Part shown: positions 1 to 12,594 of the stretch, piece by piece
How positions within the stretch are numbered: position 1 is the stretch's first letter
Layout: every line of letters begins with the position of its first letter
Origin: Amblyomma americanum
Taxonomy: Eukaryota; Arthropoda; Arachnida; Ixodida; Ixodidae
DNA: 64,000 nucleotides
NCBI RefSeq assembly: GCF_052857255.1
Contig: NC_135497.1
Location: 343,954,183 to 344,018,182 of the forward strand
Direction: 5' to 3'
Made by a program: the position numbers and the translations under genes
Notes under the pieces: model-generated
Database searches by the model: none
Told to the model about the DNA's origin: nothing
The model's input: the letters and a program-made list of their open reading frames with translations, nothing else

Positions 1-689
1 GAGAAATGGGCCCCAGATAAGAGCTGTTTCGAGGGTCGTCGTGCATGCCCAACTGACCGTGAAGTCATGGAACTGATTCCTGCGATGACTGGGCGAGGCA
101 CTGCTTGCAACAGGAAAGCTCAAGTGGCAGTGGTGGCGTAGGGTACCGCGCATGCTAGATAGTTTGCACTGCACACGGCGAATGAGCCATCGTCATATCC
201 TGCACAGAGGGATAAAACAGGATATTTTAGCATTTTATGAGGACCTAAATCAATAACGAAGATCATCAAGCCATTTATTTGACCCGTGGGACTGTGTGTG
301 TGACAAAAAAATGTATGTTTTCGTCCAGTAGTGACATATCAGTTCAAGAAGGCGAAGAAAGCTGTGGCATACGGTTGTTCTACTTCTTGAACATTAATGT
401 AAAGTTTGCAGAAGGTCATCAACTGAAATTAATTTTCACGTTAACGACCCATAACTTACTTTTCATAGTTGCATAGAAAACGCTGCGCCGGTGGCACTAA
501 TCCCATCGATTGCACATTGATGCATCCTGTTTCGCTTATGCTGGGAGCTAAAAGAATGCGTTTTAATAGTCCGACGCGCACTCCTCATTCTGCGCATTGG
601 AAGAGAAGGGATCAGAGAGCTCGTTACTGGGACCCTTGAGGTTCTAGTGGACCGTCTGTCACACACAAGAGATTAGTAAAATGCTCAGA
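1..689. other. Unassigned non-coding stretch
   Basis: No open frame with a recognisable domain and no clear repeat. Short chance frames only. Confidence 0.5.
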
Positions 690-845
690 CCATCCTGTGA
701 CGATTCACGTTTTATATTTTTATTTATTTACCTACAAATATACTGCAGAAATTTTTGTTGCCCCAGCAGTAGGGACAATGAAAAAACCTTTCAACAACAA
801 TACAATTAAAGTAGTGTTAAGAAAGAAACAAACGTAAGCAACACA

Positions 846-2700
846 TTAAAGTACACATAGCACTGTACAAAAGAGCAACAAATTTGAACCAACCAAGAAC
901 GGACGCTTTATTTCAGACACAAAATTGGTTGACTCGAAAACACTAGGTTCTCGTAAATTCCACTCAGCCGCCGTGCGGGAAAAAAAACTGTTCTTGAACG
1001 ATTCTGTGCGACCGAAAACAGGTTTTAAAGAGCATTTATGACTGTGGCTTGTCCTGGAACTGAGGGGCTTCACTTGCTTAGAGATAACTACTTTCAATGT
1101 AGCTGTCAAACACTGGCGAAAAATGAAGGTCTGCTAATCTTTCCGCATACCTCTAGTCTAGGAATATTGTTAAGTTCATCAGAGACGTTGTAGAATCTTG
1201 CCTCTTATATTTTGAAAAAATAAATCTGACATCTTTCCTCTGAACATTTCCTAATTGCTGTATATCTTTTTTTTAGGTGAGGATCTCTCCCAACTGCCGC
1301 GTATTCCAGTTTCGAAAGTAAACATGTCTTGTAAAACAGAAGCATAGCACTTATTGGGAGTTTTTAATTTTCTCTTAGGCAACAAGAGCTTAGGTAGGGC
1401 AGAATTTAACATATCGGCTAAGTGATCAGACCAATAGAGCTTGTTTGTAAACAAGATACCTAAAATCTGTATTTGGCTACTTGAGAAACAGATATGTCAT
1501 GTAGAAATTATGTGAAAGTACTAATACACTTCTTCCAACTTACTCTTAGAAGCACTGATTAGTCTGCATTTAGGACCATGCCGCAACGCCGCACCACTCA
1601 CTGATACTAAGAAGAGTTTCTTGCAAGGCAACGTATCATATGACATTATTTTTTTTCAAAAAGTACAATCATCTGAGAACAGCCTAAGAGTGACATCTTG
1701 CGAACAGCCTAATGGTGGCATATTGCGCACAGTATGCAATAAATTGTTTACATAAATAAGAACCAAAAGTGTTCCCAGCGCACTGCCCTAGGGCATTAGA
1801 GGACACTGGAAGCATTCCAGATGTTTTCCTTTTATTATTTCAACGAATTGTTTCCCTTTTTGCAGATAAGTTCTCACCCAATGGACAATAGATAAGAGCA
1901 GGGCAAGCAACTCTGGCTAATGAATCAGTTTTGCATGAAGCACCTTGTCGAAGGCCTTGCTGAAATCTACGCATTACATACCAATTTGACAAGATCTATC
2001 AAGAACTTGGGCAATCTCAAACACTGCCAGGACAAGCTGTGTGGTCGTAAACATGCCTGTTCGAAAACCATGTTCTTCAGTGTGACAAAAAGTTTCTTTC
2101 TTTCAAAAGTTCCGCATATAATATGCAAGCATATGTTCGTTAAGTTTACATGTACACGTAGTTGACACTGTTCGCAACTTGGCATAATCTAGTCGGTCTT
2201 CCTTTTTATGTACCGGTACTACCCGGGCTGTTCTGCACTCATGAGGTATTTACCGAAGTTGAGCGATTCCATGAACAACATAGTTAAAAAGGGCGCAATC
2301 TGTTCAGAATAACGTCTTAAAAGCATTTGGAACATTATCCGATCCAGAAGAATTCTCAATATTTCATTTTAACAGCATGTCAACAACATTGTTATTAGTT
2401 TTCATTATACCTTCACGTCTATCAGAACCGAGTTTTAGACATTCATATTCTTTTTTCTTCGAGAGGACATTGTGAAAACACTCATTAAAATAATGAACAA
2501 TTGGCAATTTATTTTGAATCGGTAATTGTCTCTGAATATTTTTAATTTCAGTACTTCAACTTTATCTTTTCGTAGATGCCGCCAGACCTTATAGTTGTCA
2601 GATTTAATAAATTCTTGTAGAACAACAGCATAGTAACTTAGCCTCGCATCATTGATTTTCGCTGACAAACGATGTTTCCTATACTGGAACAGGCTCAAAG
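846..2700 (-). pseudogene. LINE reverse transcriptase, broken
   Basis: Minus-strand motifs in the expected order: a linker containing KINDARLSYY (2600-2690), an RT block ending FSKAFDKVLH (about 1934-1972), a QGSALG-type block (about 1773-1793), and an active site reading FSDD instead of the usual F/YADD (about 1665-1680). A C-terminal segment with the pattern SFFSRTAAEWN lies at 846-1109. At least one frame change falls between successive blocks, so no functional RT can be made. The missing alanine in the FADD box may be a later substitution. Confidence 0.7.
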
Positions 2701-3990
2701 TTTTGAAGGCAAAACAAACAATAAGATTTGTTTAATGGGTGTAAGGAGGTGCATTCTGGCGAGTCTCCGTCGCAAGCGTCAATTGCAATATAAATTATTA
2801 TGTTTTTCAATATTGTGAGAGGTCGCGCTTAGTATTTTCATTGGCGTCAAGTGCTGTCAAGGTGCACTTGATCCGCTTATTTGGGTGTCTTCGAACGCAG
2901 TGGCTGTAAACAGGAACAACTAGTGCTTAAATTCAACAAACTGCGATGATACTGCTTTATGGCTCCTCCGTAGACACTTTAGTTTCAGTTTAGTTTTAAT
3001 TACCTCTCTTTTGACACAGGGATTTTCCTTCATCTTCCTTGTAATACTCGGAAGCAATTTTTCAATACAAAAATAAACTGAAGCCCGACAACTCTCCCAT
3101 TAAGCTCTGGCGTCATCTTCAGTATCCTCTAGATGTAAAACAGGTGAACTATTATTGCTGTGTTATCTGACCTTGAATTGTTTTTTATCATAGTCTGTTG
3201 CGGTGCTTCCTTATCCACCAAGTCCAACAAATGAAGCCAGTTTATGGTCTGGTATGCCTTGTTCTACGTTAACTACGCCATTATTAAATTTTTATGTAAT
3301 GAACAAAAGATTGGGGATCGAATTTGCGCGAGTACAATCTAATACAATTTGTCCAAGGCTCTTAGAAAATTTTAAATCCTTTAGACAGTCCCTAGCGCAT
3401 GTGCTGCCAGTCTGTACCAGATAAGTTAAAATCTCCAGCTACAATCACGCTTTTGCAATTAAAAATTTGGAAATGATCGTACAACTTCTTCACGAGAGAA
3501 ACATCAGCGTCCGAGGCCGGTAAACCGCACAAAGCCTAAATATGCGCTCTCCCAGCGAAACTTCCAAGAACAAACTTTTGTGGTTATTTACCTGTTCTTG
3601 AATGAATACATCCATATACTCTGTTTCGCAACGACAGCCACTCCTCCTCCGCGTGAGCCCCTACCACCTCTAAACAACTGATAGTCCGGAGCTACGATTA
3701 CACAGCAGCATAAAACTCCCAGCACAATGCTACGCACTTTCTTGGTTATTGGGAGAAATGTGCCAATTTTTAACGTAGAGTATACCGCCTAGAGCACTGC
3801 GGAATGTGCTCCTCCTCGCCATGTTGCCCCAAATATTTGTAGTGTTTGTTTTTTCATTCTTCAAAACTACTGGCACGCCGCTTTATCGCTTTGTTTGGGA
3901 TGCAAGACGTGACCAGATTTATCTCGATTGATCGCATCCAGGCGGAGCCGATTCTACATTCTTCCAGAGTGTTGTAATTTTGCATGCTTT
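2700..3990 (-). pseudogene. LINE apurinic-type endonuclease domain, broken
   Basis: The endonuclease nicks target DNA to prime reverse transcription. On the minus strand, a glycine-rich segment reading RGSRGGGVAVVAK lies at about 3620-3665, and the catalytic-loop motif GDFNLSGTDW at about 3410-3440. Both are typical of the exonuclease-endonuclease-phosphatase fold of CR1-type elements. Stops and frame changes separate the motifs. The later SDH motif was not located. The domain leads into the linker and RT of the same element, without a host gene between them. Confidence 0.65.
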
Positions 3991-4680
3991 ATCTCCAATG
4001 TTCACTTTAAGCTTTAAACTGACCACGACCGAGAAGTGGCGGGCATTCTGTCCGACGAGCGCCGGGCGGGCTTCATACTACGCCGCCGCCGAGTGATTCA
4101 GTCCAGTCTGGGCGGAAGTCAGCTGAAATAAAAAGTTTTATTTAGACGGAATTTTTGCAATCTTTCTCCTCTCGGGATTGCAGTCACCACTATGTGACAT
4201 TATTCACACGTAATTTCGATTCGCGCTAATAAGGCGTGTGCATGTGACGCCCAAGAATGAGCATTATATGGGCGGACCGGCAAAGTACATTTGGCAACCA
4301 TACCCAGCAGTTATAGAAAAAGCATTTTGCAACAGGATACTATTTACGAACACAATTTTTCTAACTAATTTTAGATTTTACTACAACAATCGATATATCC
4401 GCAGATCACCCGAAAGTTTACTAGCATTTTTGTTCTCTATTCACGTTTTTGCTGTCGCCACAAGCGTTCCTCATTGGTTTTCTACGGCAGCCTTAAAATT
4501 TCGATGCGATCGACTCAAACAGTTTAAAAGAAAAATTTCGCTACATTTCAGAATGACTGAACATTACCTTCTATTTTTATTACAGTGCATTACAATTTAG
4601 AAATTTTCAAAATTTATGACCTAGAAAGCTCGACTTCACTTCTTGGGCACGTTAGTCTGGTTCGTCTTAACAGAATTAAT
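3991..4680. other. Unassigned stretch upstream of the decayed LINE
   Basis: A G+C-rich patch at about 4020-4130 could be the 5' untranslated part of the adjacent minus-strand LINE. An open frame at 4238-4600 (120 codons, AT-rich, no domain, no compositional bias) looks like chance. Confidence 0.4.
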
Positions 4681-4955
4681 TTTTTTTCAACACCTCCTTC
4701 TCCTTCGAAGTAATTTGTAAATAGTGGCATCGAATGTCCTGAAGCGACGCATAAGGATTTATGTGACAGACTACTGTAGAACGTTGCGGAAAAATTACGT
4801 CCACAAGGAGTTCTTTATTGTGCTTTGGCATCGCACAGCGCACGAGTGTCGCTGCATTACGCTCCCCTCTAGATGCGGTCATCGCGGCCAAGAATCCATC
4901 CCAAAGCCGAAAGATCTGCAGCTAAAGGCTAAAACCACTGACCCACCGCGGCAGG
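4681..4955 (-). repeat. Old tRNA-derived SINE (Ruka-like)
   Basis: On the minus strand the sequence starts with a tRNA-like A-box region (GCCGCGGTGGGTCAGTGG, 4935-4953) and a weakened B box. The typical tail follows: a short run resembling GTGCTGTGCGATG, then a stretch resembling GTTAAAGAACC. The same order of blocks occurs in the SINEs at 26010 and 39945. It ends near an A/T-rich tract at 4680. Divergence is high, so this copy is old. Ruka is the tRNA-derived SINE described from ixodid ticks; the family name is from memory of its layout and not from an alignment. Confidence 0.6.
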
Positions 4956-5430
4956 TTAAATCTCCTGATTTCTCAATGCTGTTTGAGAAATTTCACGAGG
5001 GTATTCTGCGATGTCAACGCCCCGTGGTTGTGGCTGGGCGGACGGCTGACGGCTCTGCCTGGCTGAGCACTCTCCGCTGCGTGCAGCCTCGCTGCCTGGA
5101 AGCGCGAGAGCGGCGGTTTGCTTTCCCAGCGTAGGCGCCATACCAAAAGGGCATGGTGTGTCTGCATGACCCGTGACGCCTCTGGATGAAAAGATCGCAG
5201 GGCCCGCGCTGCGGCCTCATTCCCCGCGGGTGGAACCCAATCCTTGCGCGGCTGTGCACTGGAGTCACGAGCCATGGCGTTGCAGCCGACGTAGCGAGCG
5301 AAGCGCCTTTCGGAACGTCAGTGAGAGACTCGGAGTCCTTGGTCACTTCTCGCAACGGAATTAATCTCTGCCGAAGCGCGGACATTCGAATCATCGATCG
5401 ATGCACTAGGAAGGCACAGTGCTAAAGCAC
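4956..5430 (-). repeat. Repeat 'A', joined to SINE (copy 1)
   Basis: The minus strand of this stretch matches the plus strand of 19150-19560 in many blocks, including TCGTGACTCCA, TGGGAAAGCAAACC and a CAGCCGTC-GCCCAGCCAC block. In both copies it is followed directly by a tRNA-derived SINE. It is G+C-rich relative to its surroundings and has several overlapping open frames, none with a recognised domain. It may be part of an unrecognised larger element or a chimeric SINE. Confidence 0.55.
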
Positions 5431-6099
5431 GAGCGATTCTCTCTGTATTCTGCCTCCTCTTCTCCGTGGCTCTTGCAGGAAGGTTTATATCAAAAGTATG
5501 CAGATGCCGGATGCAGGCGCGACTTATTTTAAAAGTGAAACGCTGTGCAGAACATGGCGCGTAAAAAGGAATTTTTAACAGAGACTCAGAAAGTAAGGCA
5601 ATGAAGTACTGTAGAATACAGTAGGGTTTGTAGGAGTTATCAGCGCTAGCTGATACGCAAATTAATGCAACGACGTTGCAACTCATTCCTACCACTGCCA
5701 TCGAAGTCCTTTGTCACTAAACTAGCACTAATAAAAGAAATGTTTGCAGCAACTTATCTATGATTAGACGGATACAAGGCTGAACAGAAGAATTTTCTGC
5801 AAAGGATAATTCATTGCGATTTCAGTCGCAACTGCTAGCATTCGCCGCACATTCCAGGCTACGTATTGGTAACCAATTTTTATTGAAATCGACGCCTCCA
5901 AGCTCATGGGATTCGTGAGCCGTGGTACCACCTGACAACTCAAACTTCAAGCTAGTGTAAAACACCTATTTATTCTCTGCCAGCAAACACTGCAAAAGGT
6001 GCAATACAGCCATTGCCTTAAAGGAAGCAAGAAAACAATGGACGCAAATCTACCCAACAGCGTGGTTAAGATGGCCGTGACTTGAAGAGCGAACACGAG
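5431..6099. other. Unassigned stretch
   Basis: No recognised coding domain or repeat. A minus-strand open frame at 5318-5701 overlaps repeat A and has no recognisable similarity. Confidence 0.4.
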
Positions 6100-6590
6100 A
6101 TATAGGGTTTAAAGAAAGGAGCGACGAAACACCCAGCAGAAAAACCATGCGCAACAATAATTACCAGGGCGATGCGCGGGAAACCGGGAGAGGCGAGCTC
6201 TGTCGTGATAAGCGAATGTCGTGATAATTAGGCAAATGTCGTCATAACATTTCTTCGGAGAAAGAGAGCGGAGGGCCAATACGGGGAGATATGTTGGCCT
6301 CATTGATAAACAGCACTAGATCTTGCATTGAACGGCGAGATGTGTGCGAGATCCTTTTGGGTAATGTGTTTACTCCGCGGTTGCACAAGCGAGACCAAGA
6401 TTTCAGGGACATCGGCGAGGACTGGCATGCACAGAAGAGGCGCTATAGAGGGATGGGCACGAGGGCAGCGAGTGTTGTGCAGTTTCCACACAGGCACAAT
6501 CTCTTCACAACTACTGTCCACGCCGCGAATGCAGAGGCGAAATTCGGCTGTACAAACACATCCGAAATCATGGAGAGTCATTTAACGAGA
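6100..6590 (-). pseudogene. LINE 3' end fragment (C-terminal tail family)
   Basis: On the minus strand the frame 6581-6300 ends with LAHISPFNARSSAVYQ. The fragment at 17860-18390 ends with FAHLSPFTSSSSAVHK, and the nucleotides after each stop are also similar (AATRAGGC-like, then CTC-rich). A third copy is at 40866-41310. I interpret all three as 5'-truncated 3' ends of one non-LTR family, coding for the Cys/His C-terminus that follows RT/RNase H. No target duplication was found. Confidence 0.55.
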
Positions 6591-9500
6591 TTTTTTAGAT
6601 TGCCTTCAGCCACGCGAGGGTATGGGTGTTATAGGTATCGGAACATATGTCCAGATGAGTGTTCGTATAGCTCTGACCGTCTGCTTTAAAACGCCTGCGG
6701 CCATTGCGATACCCAAATTCCGAACACGCGATATATGCCTACACGTTCTGCATCGAACTGCTATACTCTAAACAGAAAACAGTAAAAAGGTGTGAGCCGT
6801 CCTGTAGCGCACTTACTTTTATAAAACAGAGTGGGCGACAGGAAAGCTTACTTCTTTTTTACAAGAAATTGCGCCAGAGGAAAATCTACAGTCTCTTTAC
6901 TCCCATATAGGCGTTTTCAAGTTTAGAGTGTGCTTGATTTCAAGCCCAATGTAAGAAGGGGTTCTTGCTTATCAGTTCAGAATGTGACTGTGTCGTTATT
7001 CTCTTCCCTCTTTGCTTTGGTGTGATCACGATATTTTCTTCTTTTATTGTAGCAGTCCCGAACCTTAGTTTTATGCGCTGTATTTGTTGATTATATAGGC
7101 TGTTCCAAAATTTTAACTTCGATGGCTTCAGAGTCTTATTCTTCAGCTCTGAAATCTTGTGTTTTGAATAAAAGTATTCGACTGTCTGCGACACAGCACA
7201 TTTCCGATGTTTCACGGTTAAAGATGAAGCCATCACAGAGAAGCTGTAAATTTGCTTGCTCTTGTTCGCACTTTCATGACAATGGTGCAATCTAGTCCTT
7301 GGTAGCCTTCAGTCCATCTTTGTACGTGGGTACATCGACGACACGTCCAGAACCGTGGATTCCTTGATCTGGGGCTGCGTCATTCAAATCCACCTTTCCC
7401 ATTTATCTGTTTGCTGTTTTCACAGTTCCCCTTGCTATCTCCCTTCAACACGAAATTTGTTGTACGTGATGACGACCGTCACTCACTCAGTTAACTTTAA
7501 AGTGAGGCCCATTGCTTTACTTCAACACTAATTTCTGCCTGCGTAAGGTGATCTACTCTCCCTGTATGCCCCGTATACTTCGGCAGCAGCTTGTTGAGTA
7601 TTTCCTCAAAAAAACTCAACTGACGAATGCCTAAATGGCAGAGAAACATATTCCTTATCCCCGATTCATTTGAGCCTGCTCAGTGTGCAACTAATTTTCA
7701 ATTCGAAGCCGATGCGAAAGTACTGACCATACTGCGCAATTCAGGCAACCCGAGTACTACTCCTGGGGCCATGACAAGCTGTCTCCTTCAATAGCGGACA
7801 GAAACAGCCACAGATGCGAATCGTATACAAATCGTATACGAATCGTATACGAATCGACGACTTGGCCCACCGGATTGCACGCAGGAATTTTTAATAACGC
7901 TAAACCGAATTTAAAAGCAATGCAAAATTAACAAGGGAGAGAGGAGCCTCAAGGAGAGTTCTGGAGATGATGCCCAGGAGCCTTCGGATTATCAATTTTC
8001 CGAAAATGCCCCAAACGTTCAGTAAGTTCAAAGTGACAACACAAGAGTGATGGTCATGCCGAGGTATATGTTATTTTGTATCGCCACTGCGACAAAAGTG
8101 AAGTGCGCGAGAAAAGCAGTCTACAAAAAATCTCTTTATTAAGGAAGTACCAATGCAAACAGAGGACAGCGACTGGGCAAAAAGGAGAACAATTCGCTGC
8201 GTCTTCCAAAATCAGAACTTGCGAAATTTACTTACTTATGGATACTCTTCCGTGAGGTCAGCCAAACAGAGAAGCCATCCTTGTGGATGAAGGTTGCGAC
8301 AGAAGTTGAGGAGCAAGGAGAGACACTCCCCTGTACATTTGTAAGGTGAAAATAGCGCTAACTGAAGTCAGGCTAATGTTACATGGAGCCGCCTTCCTCG
8401 ACGCTTACCCCTTAGAGAAGCATCTTCGTGTATTTATATTGCTCTTTTGCGGCTGTTCTTTATTGCATCGCACAACTTATCATCATACAGAAAGCGGCCA
8501 GAGGAAAACAAAGGTCTCCTTCGCATCCTACTAATCAACCTTGTCGTGTGCCAGCTGTGTCCACTTTGACCCCCCCACTTCTTTATCTCATCCGCTCATA
8601 TCACATTCTGCGGCCCAACGTGCACAACTCGTGCAAGTTGCCATTCTCGCCGTTGATATGAATGACTCTGTAGCAGAGTGCCAAAATGACACAATCTGAG
8701 ATGTTTTGCAGAACTTGGTGTTAAAAGCTGTAATTAGTGGCTCCTTCTTTCAGCTCAGTGGGTGAAGCAAAGACTGATGTTTTACTGAGGGCATGTTGAA
8801 GCTGTACTTCTGCGTGGCAGCAATGCCGCCTAATAAAGACATGTGCGCACACACATTGGGACGAAGAATAAGAACCAAGACAACGCTGACGACCAAATGA
8901 ATGATTTATTGTTGCGGCATCGAGAGTAAATGCATAGATCACGCGAAAAAGATTTGAAGCATATGCAGGGCAGACTGAACGTTGTCTTAATGAAAGATTA
9001 TAAGAACACAATTAAAATGTTTCTATAGCTAAATTTGGTCAACATGGCATTCACTTCCTAGAATGTGTAGGAGCAAAAACAGCAGAAAGAACAATGCGTG
9101 CCCCGGTAAGAAAATACCGCAGTGGTTGCAAAATTGCGTCAAATGTGCATGAGGAATAATCGAGGCGCTGAAGATTACAGGGTTGAGGACATCGTGTGCC
9201 AGCGCCCCTAAATTGTGCAGCGGGGAAAGGAACTTTCACTTCTGGGTGAAGCATAATGATTGAATTGCTCTTAACATGAGCATTTGGTTTGTTATTGTGT
9301 TTTTATTTGTTCTTGATGTGGACACACTGAATAATTTCCGCGTCCTCGATGCATAATATACGCCGCGGAAATAAACCCTTCACTTGACAGTCACCGCTGT
9401 GCTCCTTCTCATTCTACCTCCCACTGCGTTTTTGCCTCGAATTGCGCTGTTCAGTTCGTGATGTTTCTTAACCAACAAGCCTGCAAAAACGTTTTAACTT

Positions 9501-9804
9501 AATAAAAAAATGATCATAATGATAGTTCCAGTTAGTAGTACCGGAAGCTAAATTAATTTTCTCTTAGCTTAAAAAATTTTTCTGCAAGTATTTAACAAAT
9601 AAAGTGTATTGAAATATTTGAATTTTTCCAAGGTCCTTTCTAGTTAACAAACATCCACAAACCGGTGTTCATGAGGGACAAAGGAGCCCATTGCATTCTA
9701 CTTCACATTTATTCACATTAGTATTTTAAACTGAGATGTGTTCATTGATTATAAAAATTCTCAAAATATATACTGCAATCCACCGCCTTCTGCTAACACG
9801 CTCA
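6591..9804. other. Long unassigned stretch
   Basis: No open frame shows a recognisable domain. Small items only: a short tandem of ATCGTATAC units at about 7815-7855, and an AATAAA signal near 9378 in a segment (9280-9480) that resembles the 3' part of an LTR but has no partner in the window. Otherwise I see nothing I can name. Confidence 0.4.
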
Positions 9805-10414
9805 TATAAATAGATAGATAAAGATGAGGAGGGAAAGACAGGGATGTTAACCAGAAAGCGGTTCCGGTTGGCTACCCTGCACTGGGGAAGAGGGATTAGG
9901 GAGCTAAAAGGAGGAAGAGAGAAGAGGAAAAAGGCATAACACACACACAAACGCACAACGCTGTCACAATTTGTCACTCAATCCAGTCGCTCTCAAGTAG
10001 GCAGAGTGCCTTGTATGCCTTCAGGGCAGTCGAAAGCTGCGGCCACGGACTGAGGATCTTTTGCTCTGTTAATGGGCGAGATATTGAGGCGGTCCAGGGT
10101 ACAACACAGTGTATGTATTGCACTCGCAAATGCAGGGCACTCACAGAGAAGATGAGCGATGGTCTCCTCACAACCGCAGCTTTAACAGGCAGGACTGTCG
10201 GCCATCCCCATCCCGAAAGCATAGTGGTTGGTAAAAGCAACGCCGATCCTTAAACGGCATAACAATGTTGCGTCGCGACGCGCTAAGTTACGTGGAAGAC
10301 GAAGGGGCTGTCCAGGGTCCAGTGCCTTAGGCGGAGGTTGCAAAACTCTCCCGTGTTCCACGCTAAAAGTGTGAGCTCCAGCGCCAAAGGGCGAAGCCCA
10401 CACGCTGCTTCAGG
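9805..10414 (-). pseudogene. LINE ORF2 C-terminal tail and 3' untranslated region
   Basis: After the RNase H stop the minus strand still codes, in shifted frames, for the family's tail: a segment with LARRDATLLCRLRIGVAFTN (10310-10250), then a Cys/His pattern around 10190-10130, ending near 9975. A C-rich 3' untranslated region continues to about 9805, where short TATC/TATT repeats end the element. The frames at 10403-10182 and 10240-9974 overlap, showing a small indel. Confidence 0.7.
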
Positions 10415-11230
10415 TCATGAGATTGGGATCCTCACTGGAAGTCCGTCGTTGTGAGCCGAACGCGCAGGCGCATCGGCCTGGTGATTACCGTTAATACCAC
10501 AGTGTCCTGGCAGCCATTGAAAAATTATGTCATGAACTTTGGAAACGGTGCCGTGGTACAGTAGACGGATCTCAGCAATAAGATGTTCCTGCGACACGCG
10601 GCGTAGCACAGCTTGCAGGGCTTGAAGGGCTGCTTTAGAGTCGGTGAAAACTGTCCAGTCATGTGGAGGTTCCTGACTGATGAACTCTACCGCAGTCCGT
10701 AAGGCTGCGAGTTCTGCACCAGTTGAAGATGTTGGATAGGTCGTCTTCACTTTCATGAAGATGGATCTGGCCGGTATCACCACCGACCCCGCAGAACTGG
10801 TCGAGTGAACTGATCCATCTGTGTAAACATGTATGCGGTGACTGTGGTAAGAATGCAGGTGATTCAATGTCAGTTGTTTGAGAGCGGGTAGTGATACACC
10901 AGCTTTCTTCGTAATTCCAGGAATATAGAGGTGAACCCGAGGTTCATGAAGACTCCATAAGGGTGAGCACGGTCTTGACGCAGGGGTGAACTCCGATGAA
11001 AGATATGCGCGATGAGCTTCAATGACTTTGGCGAATGCAGTACGCGGCCTAATTAGTGGGCGTGTTGCGAGGTGATGACAGGGAACCCGTGTGTGGTGCC
11101 GAATATGTGTTCTCATGGTGTCAACAGCAATGTATGTAGTAACAGGATGTTCCCGGTCAACAAGAACAGTTGCTGCTGTTGATGCACATTTATGCAGTCC
11201 AAGGCAGATACGGAGAGCTTGCGCTTGCAC
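10415..11230 (-). pseudogene. LINE ORF2 RNase H domain
   Basis: 271 open codons. After the end of the RT thumb (ALRICLGLHKC) a complete-looking RNase HI motif set appears: YTDGSV (first D), SSTGAELAALRTA (E), VFTDSKAALQALQ (D) and FQWLPGHCGINGNHQAD (last D, with His). RNase H removes the RNA strand during element replication and is retained mainly in I, R1-like, LOA and Tad LINEs. The final motif reads QADAPARSAH, a small departure from the usual GNExAD pattern. The frame is opened by a shift relative to the RT block. Confidence 0.85.
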
Positions 11231-12594
11231 ACTTTGAAGAGTCTTGATATTTGTCTTTCTAATGGAACTGAATATCGGAAGACTGTACTACATGTAGCCA
11301 GAAATAGGGAACGGTACAGTTGCAGCATAGAGCGCACTGATGCGCCCCAGGACTTTCCCCCGAGGAAGGAGAGGACGAGGACAATCGCAATCAGTCTCTT
11401 TCTCATGTCGTAGACATGTGGACTCCACGAGAGGTTCCTGTCGATGACAACACCAGGGAATCTGTGGCTTCTCTCATAGGGAATGGCTTCACCATTAATG
11501 CGAATGGTGTAGCGTGACATTATTTTGTGTGTGAACGCCACAAGTGAACACTTTTCGGTCGAAATGTTCAGGCCCCGCAAGCGAAGATAAGATGTCAATA
11601 TCGATGCTGCCTTTTGAAGTCTTGCACGAACTTGAGGACTGGTCACCCCTGATGCCCAAATACAGATGTCGTCTGCATATGTCGAGATCTGAGCAGATTG
11701 TGGCAATACGTCGGCCAGGCCGATGAGAGCAAGGTTGAACAGAACTGCGCTCAGCATTCCACCCTGAGGTACTCCGCGCGAATTTCGGTGTAAGGACGTT
11801 GGTCTGTCCGCAGTCAGGACAAAAAACGACCTCTCTGATAAATAGCTGCGTATCCAGGTGAACCTGCGGCCTCCGATCTCAGCAGCTTCTATTGCGTCCA
11901 AAATGGCCTGATGCGTTACGTTGTCGTACGCGCCCTTGATATCCAAAAACAATGCCACGGTCATTCTTTTCAAACTTTTGCTGTGGTGCACCGACGTTAC
12001 AAGGTCAACCACGTTGTCGATAGAAGAGCGGCCCCGTCGGAACGCAGACATGAAGGTTGGATAAATCTGATATCGCTGCAAGTACCATTCCACGCGTGTG
12101 AGCAGCATTATTTCCATGACTTTGCCGACGCAGCTGGCGAGTGCAATTGGACAGTATGATGAAAGGTCGAGCGGTGATTTTCCCAACTTAACAAGTGGAA
12201 CCAGACGACTGGTCTTCCAGTCATGAGGAACTATGCCAGCAGTCCATGACTTGTTATAAGTGTCCAAAAGAGCCCGTCGAGCTTCTTTGCCAAGGTTGGC
12301 AAGTGCGGAGTACGTCACACCATCGGGCCCTGGTGATGATGACCTTCTACAACAAGCCAGCGCAGCATCAAGTTCTTCCATGGAGAATAGTGCATCCATC
12401 CCAGAATCCCGTGAGGGTGGAACATTGTTGCAGTGCAGCGTTGCGCCTGGATTCGGAGGGCCGGTTATTCTTGCGCAGAAGTCTTCAGCTACCTCAAACA
12501 CACTGCGCATTTGGTGGAGTGCTACGGATTTGAACGGGTAGCGCTGTTGAGGGTACGTGCGAAGACCCCGAATTACACTCCAAACACGTGACAA
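11113..12594 (-). pseudogene. LINE ORF2 reverse transcriptase
   Basis: 493 open codons. The fingers have SSSPGPDGVTYSAL (near residue 85) and KTSRLVPLVKLGKSP. The palm has LFLDIKGAYDNV, then GVPQGGMLSAVLFNLALI, then the intact active site YADDICIW (about residue 310). The thumb follows with HKIMSRYTIRINGE and the GGKSWGASVRSML block. The polymerase core keeps its catalytic aspartates. The frame ends early at 11113 through a shift that puts the continuation into the overlapping RNase H frame (11230). The start given is only the first Met of the open block; the true ORF2 starts upstream in the endonuclease. Confidence 0.85.

Larger units (their letters stand above)
690..3990 (-). mobile_element. 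Decayed CR1/L2-type LINE
   Basis: Read on the minus strand, an endonuclease-RT polyprotein can be followed through many stops and frameshifts. In order: endonuclease motifs near 3665 and 3440, the endonuclease-RT linker near 2690-2500, RT palm motifs near 1970, 1790 and 1675, and a C-terminal tail near 1100-850. This order and the motif style are known from CR1/L2/Daphne-type LINEs. No ORF1, tail repeat or target duplication was identified, so both ends are approximate. It is one of the older insertions, since hardly any 60-codon stretch stays open. Confidence 0.75.

Noticed and set aside
4238..4600. 120-codon open frame, some hydrophobic segments
   Set aside because: A/T-rich, no domain, no start context, and no similarity that I can name.
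9280..9480. Possible solo LTR (AATAAA, C/T-rich end)
   Set aside because: No partner, no target duplication and no TG...CA ends could be fixed.
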